Source: an uncultured Bacteroidales bacterium (GTDB taxonomy: Bacteria; Bacteroidota; Bacteroidia; Bacteroidales; Muribaculaceae). From it: DNA of 64,000 nt. The stretch lies in the NCBI GenBank assembly GCA_902792435.1, contig CADAZN010000003.1:1-64000 (forward strand), in the 5' to 3' direction. A model generated the notes under the pieces. It saw only the letters and a program-made list of their open reading frames with translations, had not been told where the DNA came from and ran no database searches. Every line of letters begins with the position of its first letter. The first letter of the stretch is position 1. This document shows, piece after piece, positions 42,551 to 52,600 of this stretch. Both the position numbers and the translations under genes were made by a program.

Positions 42551-43177
42551 TTATATGCTCAGTTGTTTAAACTCGGCTTGCAGGGCATTGAGAAACTGTG
42601 CTGCTTGGGCGCCATCCATTTGTGCATGGTGAAACTGGAAAGAGATAGGAAGCACGGTCTTGAAGAGACGACGTCGGTACTTACCCCAAGCGAGGAAGGG
42701 CGTATTAAAAGCTTCGGAGTAGATACTCACCACGGCATCAATCTCACAGTCAGGCAAGGCCGATGTGCTGATGACCATGTAATCCTCGCTCAAACTGTAG
42801 GGCTCGCCAGTGTCGTGGACCATCTTCGTTAGTCGACGATAATCATCATTAAACTGATTTACGTCTTCCGAGAATGGGATGTCGCAGAGTGTGACGCCCC
42901 CGTTTTTCACAGGCACCACCACATTCACCGCCAATTGGTCATATTTCAAATAGTGCTCCCCCTTGGGCAACATATAGAACTCTTTAACACCTCGTGCTGC
43001 ACGGGCTATGCACCAGCACATGAGCACGGTGAATTTCAAGCCACTCCGTCGGCTCACCTTCACCAGTCGCCCCACATTGAAAGTCTTGACCAGCGTCACC
43101 TTGGGCATGGGTGCATTCTTCCATATTTCAAAGGATTGTGCACGCTCGGTGGTTTTAGGATCAATTTCTGTTTTCAT
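42551..43177 (-). CDS. Chloramphenicol-acetyltransferase-like acyltransferase
   Basis: A 208-residue protein from the ATG at 43177 (MKTEIDPKTTERAQSFEIWKN), preceded by a -7 element TAATTTTG at 43198-43205. The longer frame to 43261 runs through the promoter and is rejected. The catalytic motif PISFQFHHAQMDGAQAAQFLN (HHxxxDG) is intact near the C-terminus, and the N-terminal FEIWKNAPMPKVTLVKTFNV fits the CatA fold. Residues that define true drug acetylation cannot be judged here. Chromosomal relatives in Bacteroidales often have other acyl acceptors, so resistance is not claimed. Confidence 0.8.
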   Translation of the reverse strand: MKTEIDPKTTERAQSFEIWKNAPMPKVTLVKTFNVGRLVKVSRRSGLKFTVLMCWCIARAARGVKEFYMLPKGEHYLKYDQLAVNVVVPVKNGGVTLCDIPFSEDVNQFNDDYRRLTKMVHDTGEPYSLSEDYMVISTSALPDCEIDAVVSIYSEAFNTPFLAWGKYRRRLFKTVLPISFQFHHAQMDGAQAAQFLNALQAEFKQLSI

Positions 43178-43385
43178 TAGAATCAAGTTTAGCAACACAA
43201 AATTACTACTTTTTACACAAAAAATAATACTTTTATGGAATAAGTCTCCTGGTTTTTTCAAGTTTTTGGGAATAGGTAGTCTGAATCAGTTTGCCTTGGT
43301 GCTGGTTTTTAGACAGTCTGGAAATTAAAAACTCCTCGCTTGCGAGGCTTTGCGGCTCCGATAGGTGCAACTTTGCGAGAAAACA

Positions 43386-43475
43386 TGGAATCAGTGGAAT
43401 CACTGGAATCAGTGGAATCAGTGGAATCGGTGGAATCAGTGGAATCAGTGGAATCAGTGGAATCAGTGGAATCGG
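43386..43475. repeat. 9-bp tandem repeat, unit TGGAATCAG
   Basis: Ten copies (four with single changes), lying between divergent genes and preceded by the small palindrome CCTCGCTTGCGAGG (43333-43346). The unit contains GARTCAG like the array at 24881-24950. The frames it opens are all low-complexity. The rest of 43206-43640 shows no gene. Confidence 0.85.
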
Positions 43476-43661
43476 TCAACTTTTTTTTCAGGAATAAGGG
43501 TAGCAGAATGTCAATGAACTCTCTTTGACTGCAAAAATAAAGTGGAGGAGATTGGTAAACAACATTAATAAGACAAGCCCTCAAGGCTTAATAATCTGTA
43601 TGATTCGAAGTTTTTTGAGTAATTTTGTTGTAAATCCTAATGTTTTTTCATGAATTTTCTT

Positions 43662-43669
43662 TATCTTTG
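43662..43669 (+). promoter_or_regulatory. -7 element of the GLUG protein gene
   Basis: TATCTTTG, 15 bp upstream of the ATG at 43685, giving a very short leader. Confidence 0.55.
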
Positions 43670-43684
43670 CAACAAACAGAGAAA

Positions 43685-46600
43685 ATGGATTACTACAAAC
43701 ACCTTAATATTATGGACACATCTTCTTCAATAAAAATCAAGCGGGTGGTGGTGGCGCTGGTGCTTGGCGTCCTTACTGTCGTCAATGTTGCGGCGCAGAG
43801 CTACGACCTCAACCAGTGCACCGTCAGCGACACGCCGAAAGCCAGGTATCTCTACAATGGCTCGAGGGGCATCAGTCTGCCGACGCCCGTCGTCACCTAT
43901 GGGAACGTCACCCTCGTGGATGGCACGCACTACACCGTCACCATCACCGACAGCATAGGCCAAACGGTGACACAGGTTGTCGAGCCAGGCGACTACACCC
44001 TCACTCTCGCCGCCATCAGCCCCTGCACCGGCACCAGGCAGTTCCCCTTTACCGTGATCCAGCCTTGGTCGTGGGATGATAAAGATAGGATTTACAAAAT
44101 TTACACAACTGCGGACCTCGACCGAGTGGCCACATTTGTGAACAGCGGCGAATTTGATATGAAAGGCTTTCGTTTCCGTCTTGTGAACGACCTTGCCTAC
44201 GACCCCAACATCCCCAACAACTACACGCCCATCGGCACCGCAGAACACCGCTTCTGCGGCACCATCGGCGGCTTCAATGGCCACCAGCACACCATCAGCG
44301 GCATCCGCATCAGCACCGACAGCGACTACCAAGGCCTCATCGGTGCGATGGGCGACGGCGGTGGAGTACATTCGCTTATCCTTGACGACGCACAAATCAG
44401 CGGCGGCTCAATGGTGGGAGGCTTTGTGGGCGATGCCGTGAGCGAAATCGAGTACGGCCACTACACCCCAAGTAATATCTTCGACAACAGCCGTGTCACC
44501 AATTCCATTATCAGCGGCAGCGGCGATTATGTGGGCGGCTTCGCGGGCAGGAACGGTGGCGGCGGCGACAAAAGCAACTGGGACTTCCTACACCTTTCCA
44601 ACACCCAAGTTTCGGGCGGTGGCAACAATGTGGGCGGTATCGTGGGCAGCAACGAAAGCCACAGCATTTTGGAGAGTTCACTCTCCGTCACCGACTCACA
44701 AATCACCGGCAACGGCAACAACGTGGGCGGCATAGCGGGTAACAACGAAGGCTCTATCCTCTTCAGCAAACAATACAGCGGCACCTTCACGGTGACCAAC
44801 ACCGTCATCAACGGCAACAACAATGTGGGCGGCATCGTGGGCTTTAACAACCATGGCACTATCGACGGTTTTAATACCTGGCAAGATGGAAAGCTCGATG
44901 AAACCGTCTTGGTGAGCAACACCAGCGTCAACGGCAACCAGAGCGTGGGCGGCATCGTGGGCAAGAATTTGGAAGCCAACGTCAACGACTGCCTCGTGGA
45001 CAACGACGTCAGCATCAGTGGCAACTCCAACCTCGGCGCCATCCTGGGCAGCAACAGCAACAGCACCCTGCATAACAACCACTACCTCTATGGCTGCACC
45101 GTGGGCGGAGCCACGGGCAACGTGGGCACCAGCGAAGGCGATATTGACGGCGCGGTAGCTTACTTGGCAATCAACCTGCACTCCTCCCTCTCGTTGGCCA
45201 CTAGCTCTACTGGTGGCTTTGTCTATGATGGCGAGCTCTACGCCGATGCGGGCGACACCCTGACTCTCAACCAGTCGGGCCTAGACAACTTCTACATCTA
45301 TGTCGTTGACCATGGCACCATCACTCCAGCCAATGGCGGTTCAAGCACCTATACCCTGATTATCGACGAAGACGCTATAGAAGCTGTCAACGTCACCATC
45401 GCCCCCGATCCTGAACACAGCGACCACTGGGGCATTGCCAGCGGTGCCGACGGCAGCGAGGAGCATCCTTATATTATCGCCACCACCGATGATTTGGACT
45501 ACCTGGCTATGCGAGTGAACGAGTACGGCGACCACTTCCCCGACAATTATTTTAAGATGGTGAACGATATCGCCTACGACCCCAATAACCTTACTATCGA
45601 CTACGACGGCGACGGCACCAACGAAAGCAACTACATCCCCATAGGTGGCAATACTTCAGAAAACAATCTTAACTATTACTTCAGTGGCCATTTCGACGGC
45701 TGCGGCCACACCATCAGCGGCATACGTCTAAAAAATTCCCAATACCATCTAGGTGTATTCGGCATCGTCAAGAGCAACGAAACTGCCTTAGCGGAGATAA
45801 AGAACCTTACTCTTGATAATACCGAAATCACTGGGAAATACTATGTCGGCGGTATTGTGGGAAATAATACTGGGTTCAGGGTATCAAACCAAATTTATAT
45901 CAATGGGGGCATTGTCACTAACTGCCATGTCACCAATACTGTAGCCATATATGGTGAAACGTCCTTTGGCGGCATTGTGGGCCGTAACAATAGTGGAGCC
46001 GTCACTCATTGCACCAGTGCAGCCTCATTCATATTCGGCACAAGTGATGCCTATCTGGTGTCAATTGGTGGTATAGTTGGAACTAACAGTAGTTACAAAA
46101 ACAACACAAGTATCGTCAGCCATTGCACCAGTGCTGTCACATTCACATTCGAAACAGGAATCCAAGATATAGATTTAATGAAACTTGGTGGTATAGTTGG
46201 AACTAACAGTGATAATGGTACCAATATAGTTAGCAACTGCTTCGCCATAGGAATCTCCATCACGATTCCCACTACCACCAATGAACAAGGAGGTATTGCT
46301 GCCATAGTAGGAAGCAACGGAGGAACCCTCGACCACAACTATTACTATAATTGTAGTGTAGACGGCGCATCCACCAACATAGGCTATGGCGTTTATTATT
46401 TCGACGATGACCTTGATGATTTTTACTCCTACTTCGGCGATCTCCCCGAGAATGACGGTGCGGTGCCAGGCTATCTCCTGAACCTTGGCAATCATATTAC
46501 CTCCGATGCCTTGACCCTCACCGTCCCGGCTTGCGGCGAGAGTCCTGAAACGACCTATCACGTGGCTACAAGCGGCGCTACAATAACTCTTGACTACGAA

Positions 46601-47863
46601 TATGCCGACAGTGCGATTGTCTATTATGTGAACGGCGAAGCCATCGAGGGCAACACCTTCACGATGCCTGCCGAGGATGTGACCGTTAAGGCGGTATGGA
46701 CCGACTACACCATCCGCAACGCTAACGACTGGGAGATTTTCTGCGACGCCTTGCAGGACAACGACACCTACGACCGCTTTTTCGGCAAGACGGTGCGGCT
46801 CGACGCCGACATCACCGTGGAGCGCATGGCGGGCAGCAGCTACCATGACTTTAAGGGTACCTTCGACGGACAAGGTCACACGCTGACCGTCAACTACGGC
46901 ACTGCCGAAAACCCCATCGACGAGGAATATGCCGCGCCATTCCGCAACGTGGAGAGTGGCGCTAGCATCCACAGCCTCAATGTGGACGGCCACATCTACA
47001 CGTCAAACAAATTCGCCGGCGGCATCGTCGGCAACCAGTACGGCAACGACATCGTCGTGAACAACTGCCGCAGCAGCGTCATCATCCATAGCAGCAAGAA
47101 CGGCGACGGCACCCACGGCGGCATTGTCGCCAATCAACACGGCGGCTCACTGACCGTAAGCGGCTGCGTGTATGACGGCCGTATGCTCACCACCAACGGC
47201 ACCACCTTGTGCGGCGGCCTGGTAGGCTGGCGCAGTACCACCTGCACCATCAGCGACTGCCTCTATGCCCCCGCCACCGACGTGACCCTCGCCGCGGGCG
47301 AGACCTACATCAATGACAGATCCACCCTCTGCCGTAATTACAGCGGCACGCCCACCAACTGCTACTACACCGAGACGCTGGGCGAGGCACAAGGCAAGCA
47401 GGCGCGCAGCATCACTGGTGGCAATGATGTGACGGTGGCGGCAAGCGGCGACAGCACAGTGTATGCAGTGAGCGGCATCACCGCCTACGGCACTGGCCTG
47501 ATGTACGGTGGAGTGCTCTACGCTGGTGAGAACGACGTGATGCCATTGACACTGGGCTACACAGGCAGTGGCGTGCTGCAAGGCTTCACGGCGAGCGCCG
47601 GCACTCTGGCTGGCACCGCCAACCCCTACACACTCACAATGCCTGATGCTGATGTGGTGATATCGGCAAGAGTATCTTCCATGCTTGGCGACGTGAACGG
47701 CGACGGCTCGGTGACAAGTGCCGACGTGACCTGCGTTTACAACTACCTGCTGAACGGCGACACGACTTTCATCGATACCTGCGACGTGAATGGCGATGGC
47801 TATATCACGAGCGCGGATATTACTGTGATATATAATATACTGCTGGGAAATAAGAAAAAGTAA
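43685..47863 (+). CDS. Large secreted GLUG-repeat protein with dockerin-like C-terminus
   Basis: A 1392-residue protein from the ATG at 43685 (an alternative start is 43712, MDTSSSI). A signal peptide (VVVALVLGVLTVVNVAAQS) is followed by an Ig-like region and two large blocks of GLUG-type beta-helix repeats (VGGIVGSN, VGGIAGNN, FGGIVGRN and similar, roughly residues 120-500 and 620-900). Between and after them are B-repeat-like units (YYVNGEAIEGNTFTMPAEDVTVKAVW) and a further GLUG block. The C-terminus has two F-hand calcium motifs, DVNGDGSVTSADVT and DVNGDGYITSADIT, as in type I dockerins. It is probably a cell-surface or secreted adhesin-like protein. The coding sequence is distinctly more GC-rich than its flanks. 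Confidence 0.82.
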   Translation: MDYYKHLNIMDTSSSIKIKRVVVALVLGVLTVVNVAAQSYDLNQCTVSDTPKARYLYNGSRGISLPTPVVTYGNVTLVDGTHYTVTITDSIGQTVTQVVEPGDYTLTLAAISPCTGTRQFPFTVIQPWSWDDKDRIYKIYTTADLDRVATFVNSGEFDMKGFRFRLVNDLAYDPNIPNNYTPIGTAEHRFCGTIGGFNGHQHTISGIRISTDSDYQGLIGAMGDGGGVHSLILDDAQISGGSMVGGFVGDAVSEIEYGHYTPSNIFDNSRVTNSIISGSGDYVGGFAGRNGGGGDKSNWDFLHLSNTQVSGGGNNVGGIVGSNESHSILESSLSVTDSQITGNGNNVGGIAGNNEGSILFSKQYSGTFTVTNTVINGNNNVGGIVGFNNHGTIDGFNTWQDGKLDETVLVSNTSVNGNQSVGGIVGKNLEANVNDCLVDNDVSISGNSNLGAILGSNSNSTLHNNHYLYGCTVGGATGNVGTSEGDIDGAVAYLAINLHSSLSLATSSTGGFVYDGELYADAGDTLTLNQSGLDNFYIYVVDHGTITPANGGSSTYTLIIDEDAIEAVNVTIAPDPEHSDHWGIASGADGSEEHPYIIATTDDLDYLAMRVNEYGDHFPDNYFKMVNDIAYDPNNLTIDYDGDGTNESNYIPIGGNTSENNLNYYFSGHFDGCGHTISGIRLKNSQYHLGVFGIVKSNETALAEIKNLTLDNTEITGKYYVGGIVGNNTGFRVSNQIYINGGIVTNCHVTNTVAIYGETSFGGIVGRNNSGAVTHCTSAASFIFGTSDAYLVSIGGIVGTNSSYKNNTSIVSHCTSAVTFTFETGIQDIDLMKLGGIVGTNSDNGTNIVSNCFAIGISITIPTTTNEQGGIAAIVGSNGGTLDHNYYYNCSVDGASTNIGYGVYYFDDDLDDFYSYFGDLPENDGAVPGYLLNLGNHITSDALTLTVPACGESPETTYHVATSGATITLDYEYADSAIVYYVNGEAIEGNTFTMPAEDVTVKAVWTDYTIRNANDWEIFCDALQDNDTYDRFFGKTVRLDADITVERMAGSSYHDFKGTFDGQGHTLTVNYGTAENPIDEEYAAPFRNVESGASIHSLNVDGHIYTSNKFAGGIVGNQYGNDIVVNNCRSSVIIHSSKNGDGTHGGIVANQHGGSLTVSGCVYDGRMLTTNGTTLCGGLVGWRSTTCTISDCLYAPATDVTLAAGETYINDRSTLCRNYSGTPTNCYYTETLGEAQGKQARSITGGNDVTVAASGDSTVYAVSGITAYGTGLMYGGVLYAGENDVMPLTLGYTGSGVLQGFTASAGTLAGTANPYTLTMPDADVVISARVSSMLGDVNGDGSVTSADVTCVYNYLLNGDTTFIDTCDVNGDGYITSADITVIYNILLGNKKK

Positions 47864-47886
47864 AACGGCAGCGTCTTTTTAGTTAT

Positions 47887-47930
47887 AAAGCGGTTGGTTT
47901 ACATTTGCATTGTAAATCAACCGCTTTTTC
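47887..47930 (+). terminator. Terminator of the GLUG protein gene
   Basis: A 17-bp stem (AAAGCGGTTGGTTTACA with TGTAAATCAACCGCTTT, one wobble) followed by T-run. Confidence 0.85.
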
Positions 47931-47942
47931 AGATAAAATGCT

Positions 47943-48032
47943 CACGGTGTTCGGTTTCCACGCTTTGACGAGAAGTACATCAATGAGCTTGAAAAGTGTG
48001 AAAACACATCAAGCTTTAAAGAAAAATGTTGA
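47943..48032 (+). pseudogene. Possible 3' remnant of a lost gene
   Basis: A 29-codon frame without start, HGVRFPRFDEKYINELEKC..., ends at a stop at 48030-48032. Its composition looks coding, but no family can be named. It could be chance. Confidence 0.22.
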
Positions 48033-48041
48033 TACAGGTTC

Positions 48042-48230
48042 TTACTTCTGAACTATGTTCTTGGTCACGATAGGGTTGCCGTTCTCGTCGAGCAAGGGTG
48101 TGAGCCCTCCACTGTTTCCTGCCTGAGCAAACAGATAGTTCACCCCTGTCATAGTGTCAACAATAATAGCGGTGCCTTTGAAAACACCCTCTTCTTCCAA
48201 CCAAACGAATCGTTTTGCTTTCTTTGCCAT
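48042..48230 (-). CDS. DUF6440-type small protein, 62 aa
   Basis: A 62-residue protein of the pattern KRFVWLEEEGVFKGTAIIVDTMTGVNYLFAQAGNSGGLTPLLDENGNPI, which matches the DUF6440 family as I recall it: a small beta protein with the GVNYLF..G..GGLTPLLD signature. No signal peptide or catalytic residue. It lies alone between the GLUG-protein terminator and a gene-free stretch. The function is unknown. Confidence 0.72.
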   Translation of the reverse strand: MAKKAKRFVWLEEEGVFKGTAIIVDTMTGVNYLFAQAGNSGGLTPLLDENGNPIVTKNIVQK

Positions 48231-48663
48231 AATATTACAGTTTATTGATTCTTACTTTAAGAAAACGCAATAATCATTTCAATATTTTGACTATTACCAT
48301 AAATAACTTATCTTTGCAAAAACAAAACTTTATCTACACCGATTTAAGTTCAATCCTTCAAGCTACATCTAGCAATACTAGGGGGAAAACGATAAAAAAC
48401 CCTTGCTGGTCTATTCTGTGTTGATTGGCAATAAACTTTGTTTATCTTTGCATGTCAAAAAATCATCTGAACACCGATAACTGATTAGAGATGATTGATT
48501 AGGGATTAGGGAGCTCAGAACTGATAACTGACTACTGAAAAAGTCCGAGTCAATTGTCTATAATACTCAAAAGCCGAATGGCTAAGAAAACAACATTTAA
48601 TGGAAAAATATATTGTACTTAATTGTCGTAAAAAAAACTGATAACTGACAACTGATAACTATT
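48231..48663 (+). promoter_or_regulatory. Gene-free stretch with two orphan promoters and AACTGATAACTGA repeats
   Basis: Two perfect -7 elements TATCTTTG lie at 48311-48318 and 48443-48450. The second could serve the TonB gene at 48664; the first has no gene within 340 bp. From 48475 to 48660 degenerate units of ACTGATAACTGAC fill the leader. No ORF of more than 14 codons with a plausible start is seen. Confidence 0.45.
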
Positions 48664-49473
48664 ATGAAACAAGGCAAGAAAATATGTGAGACGCTGAAAG
48701 CTATCCGCAGTGAGATAGCGAGCGCCAATGAGATAGACTACACCCCCATCAAGTGCACCCACAAGGGAGACTGCGCTGGCACCTGCCCGGCGTGCGAGAG
48801 CGAGACGCGGTGGCTGGAGCGTCAGCTGCGTCTGCGCCATGCCCTGGGCAAGGCGGTGACCATCGCTGGTGTGAGCGTGGCATTGACCGTAGCGGCAAGT
48901 GCAGCTACGCCATCGTCGCTTTCCCCCGACAAGAAGAAGACCAAACACCGCCAGCGAACAAGCAAAGCGAACACAACAAAAGTATATACAACAGTTGGTA
49001 ATGTTGTTCCAATGAAGCCTCAGTTGTTGACCACAAGCGACACCACAGCAACAGGTGATGAGGCCAGAAAATTAGAAGCAAGAACTATGGGTGTGGTGTC
49101 TCGGTTCATGCCTCACCCCGACTCAATCTACACCAAGGTAGAAGTCGAGGCATTTTATCCTGGCGGTGACGAAGCTCTCGACGCTATCATTCGCGATCAG
49201 CTCTATATTCCCGACGAGATTCTCGAGCCCATCAAGGAGGTTGGTGGCACGGTAAAGGCGCGTTGCATTGTCAAAGCTCTTGTGGAGCGCGACGGCACAA
49301 TCAGCGACGCCGTGATTGAGAAGACCACTACCGCAGCCATCTTCGATGAGGAGGCGCTTCGTGTAGTCAAGAACCTACCTCAGTTACACCCTGCCACAAT
49401 AGAAGATGTGCCTGTTCGCTCCTGGAAGCTTATCCCAGTAGAGTTCGTATACGACTTCTCGACTTCGAAATGA
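48664..49473 (+). CDS. TonB energy transducer with N-terminal Cys-module
   Basis: A 269-residue protein. Residues 1-60 are the same four-Cys module as in the three genes at 29-31 kb (KCTHKGDCAGTCPACESETRWLERQLR). A hydrophobic segment (LGKAVTIAGVSVALTVAASAA) follows, without the lipobox Cys, then a basic/Thr-rich linker. A C-terminal TonB domain closes it: EAFYPGGDEALDAIIRDQLYIPDEI, GTVKARCIVKALVERDGTISDAVIEK and AALRVVKNLPQLHPATIEDVPVRSWKLIPVEF. It would link the inner membrane to outer-membrane receptors; the cytosolic module is a Bacteroidales addition whose role is unknown. It ends exactly where an 8-bp repeat array begins. Confidence 0.85.
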   Translation: MKQGKKICETLKAIRSEIASANEIDYTPIKCTHKGDCAGTCPACESETRWLERQLRLRHALGKAVTIAGVSVALTVAASAATPSSLSPDKKKTKHRQRTSKANTTKVYTTVGNVVPMKPQLLTTSDTTATGDEARKLEARTMGVVSRFMPHPDSIYTKVEVEAFYPGGDEALDAIIRDQLYIPDEILEPIKEVGGTVKARCIVKALVERDGTISDAVIEKTTTAAIFDEEALRVVKNLPQLHPATIEDVPVRSWKLIPVEFVYDFSTSK

Positions 49474-49553
49474 GAGGACAAGAGGACAAGAAGACAAGAA
49501 GACAAGAAGACAAGAAGACAAGAGGACAAGAGGACAAGAGGACAAGAGGACAA
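49474..49553. repeat. 8-bp tandem repeat, unit GARGACAA
   Basis: Ten copies of an 8-bp unit (GAGGACAA or GAAGACAA) starting at the first base after the TonB stop codon and ending just before a terminator. The same unit, rotated, forms the array at 57985-58080. Confidence 0.95.
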
Positions 49554-49570
49554 GAATAACATCCATAATA

Positions 49571-49607
49571 AAAAAGATGCTGTGCGGAATTTGCACAGCA
49601 TCTTTTT
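49571..49607. terminator. Bidirectional terminator
   Basis: AAAAAGATGCTGTGC pairs perfectly with GCACAGCATCTTTTT around a 7-base loop, between the convergent TonB and amidase genes. Confidence 0.9.
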
Positions 49608-49623
49608 ATTTAGTCAGCAATGA

Positions 49624-52600
49624 TTATTTCTTGATTTTTTTCTTGCTGCCTAGGATAACGTTGTAAACAGCTGTAATATCTACCGAGGTGATTTCACCGT
49701 CGCCACTTTGGTCACCGTTGACCATGCCTTCGGTGTCACCATTGAGGAGGTAGTTGTAGAGGATAGTGATATCCACTGAGTTAACATCACCGTCGCCGTT
49801 CACGTCGCCTGGAATAACTTGCTGTTCCTCACCAGTCATCACGATATAATCGCTCTTGGCAGGAGTAGTGTGGGTGTTGTTCTCGGTAGGCATTGAAAGG
49901 ATAGCCAACTTGCCAGCCGAAACGAACAGGTTACCAGCGTAGTCATAGTTGATTTGGGTAACCAGATTGCCCACACCGTGCTTGTATTCATACTTGTAGG
50001 TGAGCGTAGGAACGCCATCGCTGCCATATTGAACCTCAAAGAACTTGAGAGTTCCGTCGGGTTGGTTAACAACAAGCTCGGTACCGTCGGCGCTGATAGC
50101 ACCTGCGCAGTATTGAGTACCAGTGAGATGCTCGTGGATGGGATTCTCGACGTCACCACTGTTGTAAACAATTTGTCCCTCGGGGTTTACATAGATGATA
50201 GAAGGAACGCCTGAATTGTTCTGACCAGCGCTGCGGTTCTGAACTACCCAAATGCCACCTTCCTGGCTCTCGCCAACCACTGCTGCATGAGTGCTGATGA
50301 GCTTAGCGCCAATGCCCCACAAGCGTGTTGGTGCTGCATTCCAGCTCTCCATGATTGTGCCATCCTCGTTACCAATGTTATATTGAGAGATGTCGTTGTT
50401 AGCATCCTCAAGGTGGCAATACATGTGAGTGTTGGCACCTGTGCCTGTAACGAATACCGAAGGAGTGGAAGTACACATCATCTGACCAGCGTCGTTGGTG
50501 ATAGTGCCATCACTAGCGTGAGAACCAATGAAGAATGGCTCAAGGTCGCCGCTCAATGTCTCGGGATTGAGTTTGAACACACCCGAGCGAGCACCGTCGG
50601 CCCAGTTGGCAAGGTAAACAGTACCATTCTGGTCGATATCCAAGCGGAATGGGTTGCCAAGGGTGTACTCACCGCTGATTGGGCCACCAATCTGCTGCCA
50701 TTCGGGAGTGTAGGCATAGATAGCATTGCTAGTGTTGCTTGAGCCGATGCGGTTAACGAGGTAGAAGCGTCCGAAGTAAGGACTCTCGGGATTGTCGTCA
50801 ACAGCATTACCAATGCGGTTGAAGCTGAATTGGTCGGGATCGTTAAGCTTGTTGATGCGTGCGATTGGGTCGCCCACGAGAGTGATCTCCCAATGCATCT
50901 TGATGCAACCTTGCTGGCCTTCGGGAACAGATGGAAGATCGGCTACAGGAATGGTGATTTGGTTGGCACCAACCACAACGTTAGAGAGTGGGAATGTAGC
51001 AAGCACCTCGTCGGTGTCGACATCACGGAAGGTGATGTAACCCTCATTGGCATTGTCGTTAGCCTTGAAAGTGAAGGTGTAGTTGTCGCCCTCAAGGTTG
51101 TAGTTCAGGTCGTAGGCGTAGATACCCTTAACCACTGGCTGCTCAACGCCATCGGTAGCAAATTTCACGATGTTAGCATCACTTCCAGCAAGATAAGCGT
51201 GGATGTCCTCACCTATCACCTTTGCGCCAGCCCATGCGAAGTCGGCGGTGTTGGCAGTGATAGCCTTAGCTGTGTTGAGATTGGTGTTAACGGTATACAC
51301 GTATTTAGCATTTGCCAAGCCATCGTTGATGTCATAAATCTTTATGCCCTTCACGTCGTTCTTGGTTCCGTAAGGAGCAACCAAGAGCTTGTGACCTGCA
51401 TACTTGAAGATTTGCATGCCGTTGCCAAGCAGCTCCTCGTCGGCATTGAACACGTTGCACTCGGGAACGCCACCGTCGGTAGTAACTGGGAACTCATAGA
51501 GTTTGCCACACTTCGAGCCGCCAATGATGAAAGCATGGTCGTTGAATGGCGATACTGCCACCTTGATGGTACCATAGTTATCAACGTTATAGTTGCCAAA
51601 GTTGCCCTCAGTAGCCAATGGGTCACCAAGTTCTACCAGAGTGATAGTGTTATTGGCGTTGGCACGGCTGGTGCTTACTAAATTACCTTCGGAAATCACG
51701 AAGAATGCTGGACGCACGCCACGGGTATTGGTGCTATTAGTAGCAATAGGAACGCAAACTACAGCCTCCTTGATAGGACCGCTCACTGCGAGACCTAATC
51801 CGGCGTCGGCCCTGTAGAAGTTAGAAGAGTACTGACTCGTGAACCACTCAGTAGGTGCTGCGTCAAAGTCATTCCAATAGTAAGCATACATTGTTCCGCG
51901 TGGGTAGCCATCGGTGTAGTCGTTGTTGAAGCTGGTGCGCACTGCGCTCACACCCACAAGCTTGCGGTCGGCACTCAGTGCGATTGAACCTATCTGGTTG
52001 TAGAAGTTAGCCTCGCTCATGCTGAAGATGCCCTCAGTGCTGAGCTCCTTAACCACCTGCTTGGTGTTGTTGTCAACAAGGTAGAGGTGAGCAAGTTGTC
52101 CCTCGTGTGAGAGAACGATGGTCGAGTCGCCATACTGCAATGCCTGAGCCACATTGCCCACGATGCCCTCATAGGTAGTTCCCTCGTCCTGAGCAAAAAC
52201 TATCTCGCCAGGAAGCTTCAGGTAAGCAGGCTGTACTGGATCGGGATAGTTCTCATAAACTTCCTCCTCGGGAACGTAGTTCTCATTCTCAAGTTTGATA
52301 AACGAGTAGCAAGTGTTGTTGGCAGTAACTGTGGCTGCAATGGGCTCATCAAGCAGTTTGTAGCCCTCGGCAGTAGCCTCCACGGTGTAGTTGCCTGGTT
52401 CGAGGTTGAAGAAGGCGAAGAAGCCGTTCCACTCGTTGTCGACGGTATAGGTTGCAACCTCGGTGCCGTTCTTCTTGAGCACAACTTGTGCGCCATTAAG
52501 TGGCAGCCACTGGTCATCGGTACCATAGGCATACTTGTAGAGGTTCTCAACAATCTTCTCGTGCATGTCCTTCACGGTACCAGCAATCTCACCCTTGCCG

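Noticed and set aside
42551..43177. Antibiotic resistance gene (cat)
   Set aside because: The fold and catalytic His are present, but drug specificity cannot be inferred and no mobile element is nearby.
43291..43584. Frames with VES/STD/GIS repeats on both strands
   Set aside because: All are translations of the TGGAATCAG array; no start signal or conserved part.
48577..48621. Short frame MAKKTTFNGKIYCT
   Set aside because: Fourteen codons in a repeat-rich leader with no clear ribosome-binding site; not distinguishable from chance.
49380..49601. Minus-strand frames with LLSSCPLV repeats
   Set aside because: They are translations of the GARGACAA array and the TonB gene end.
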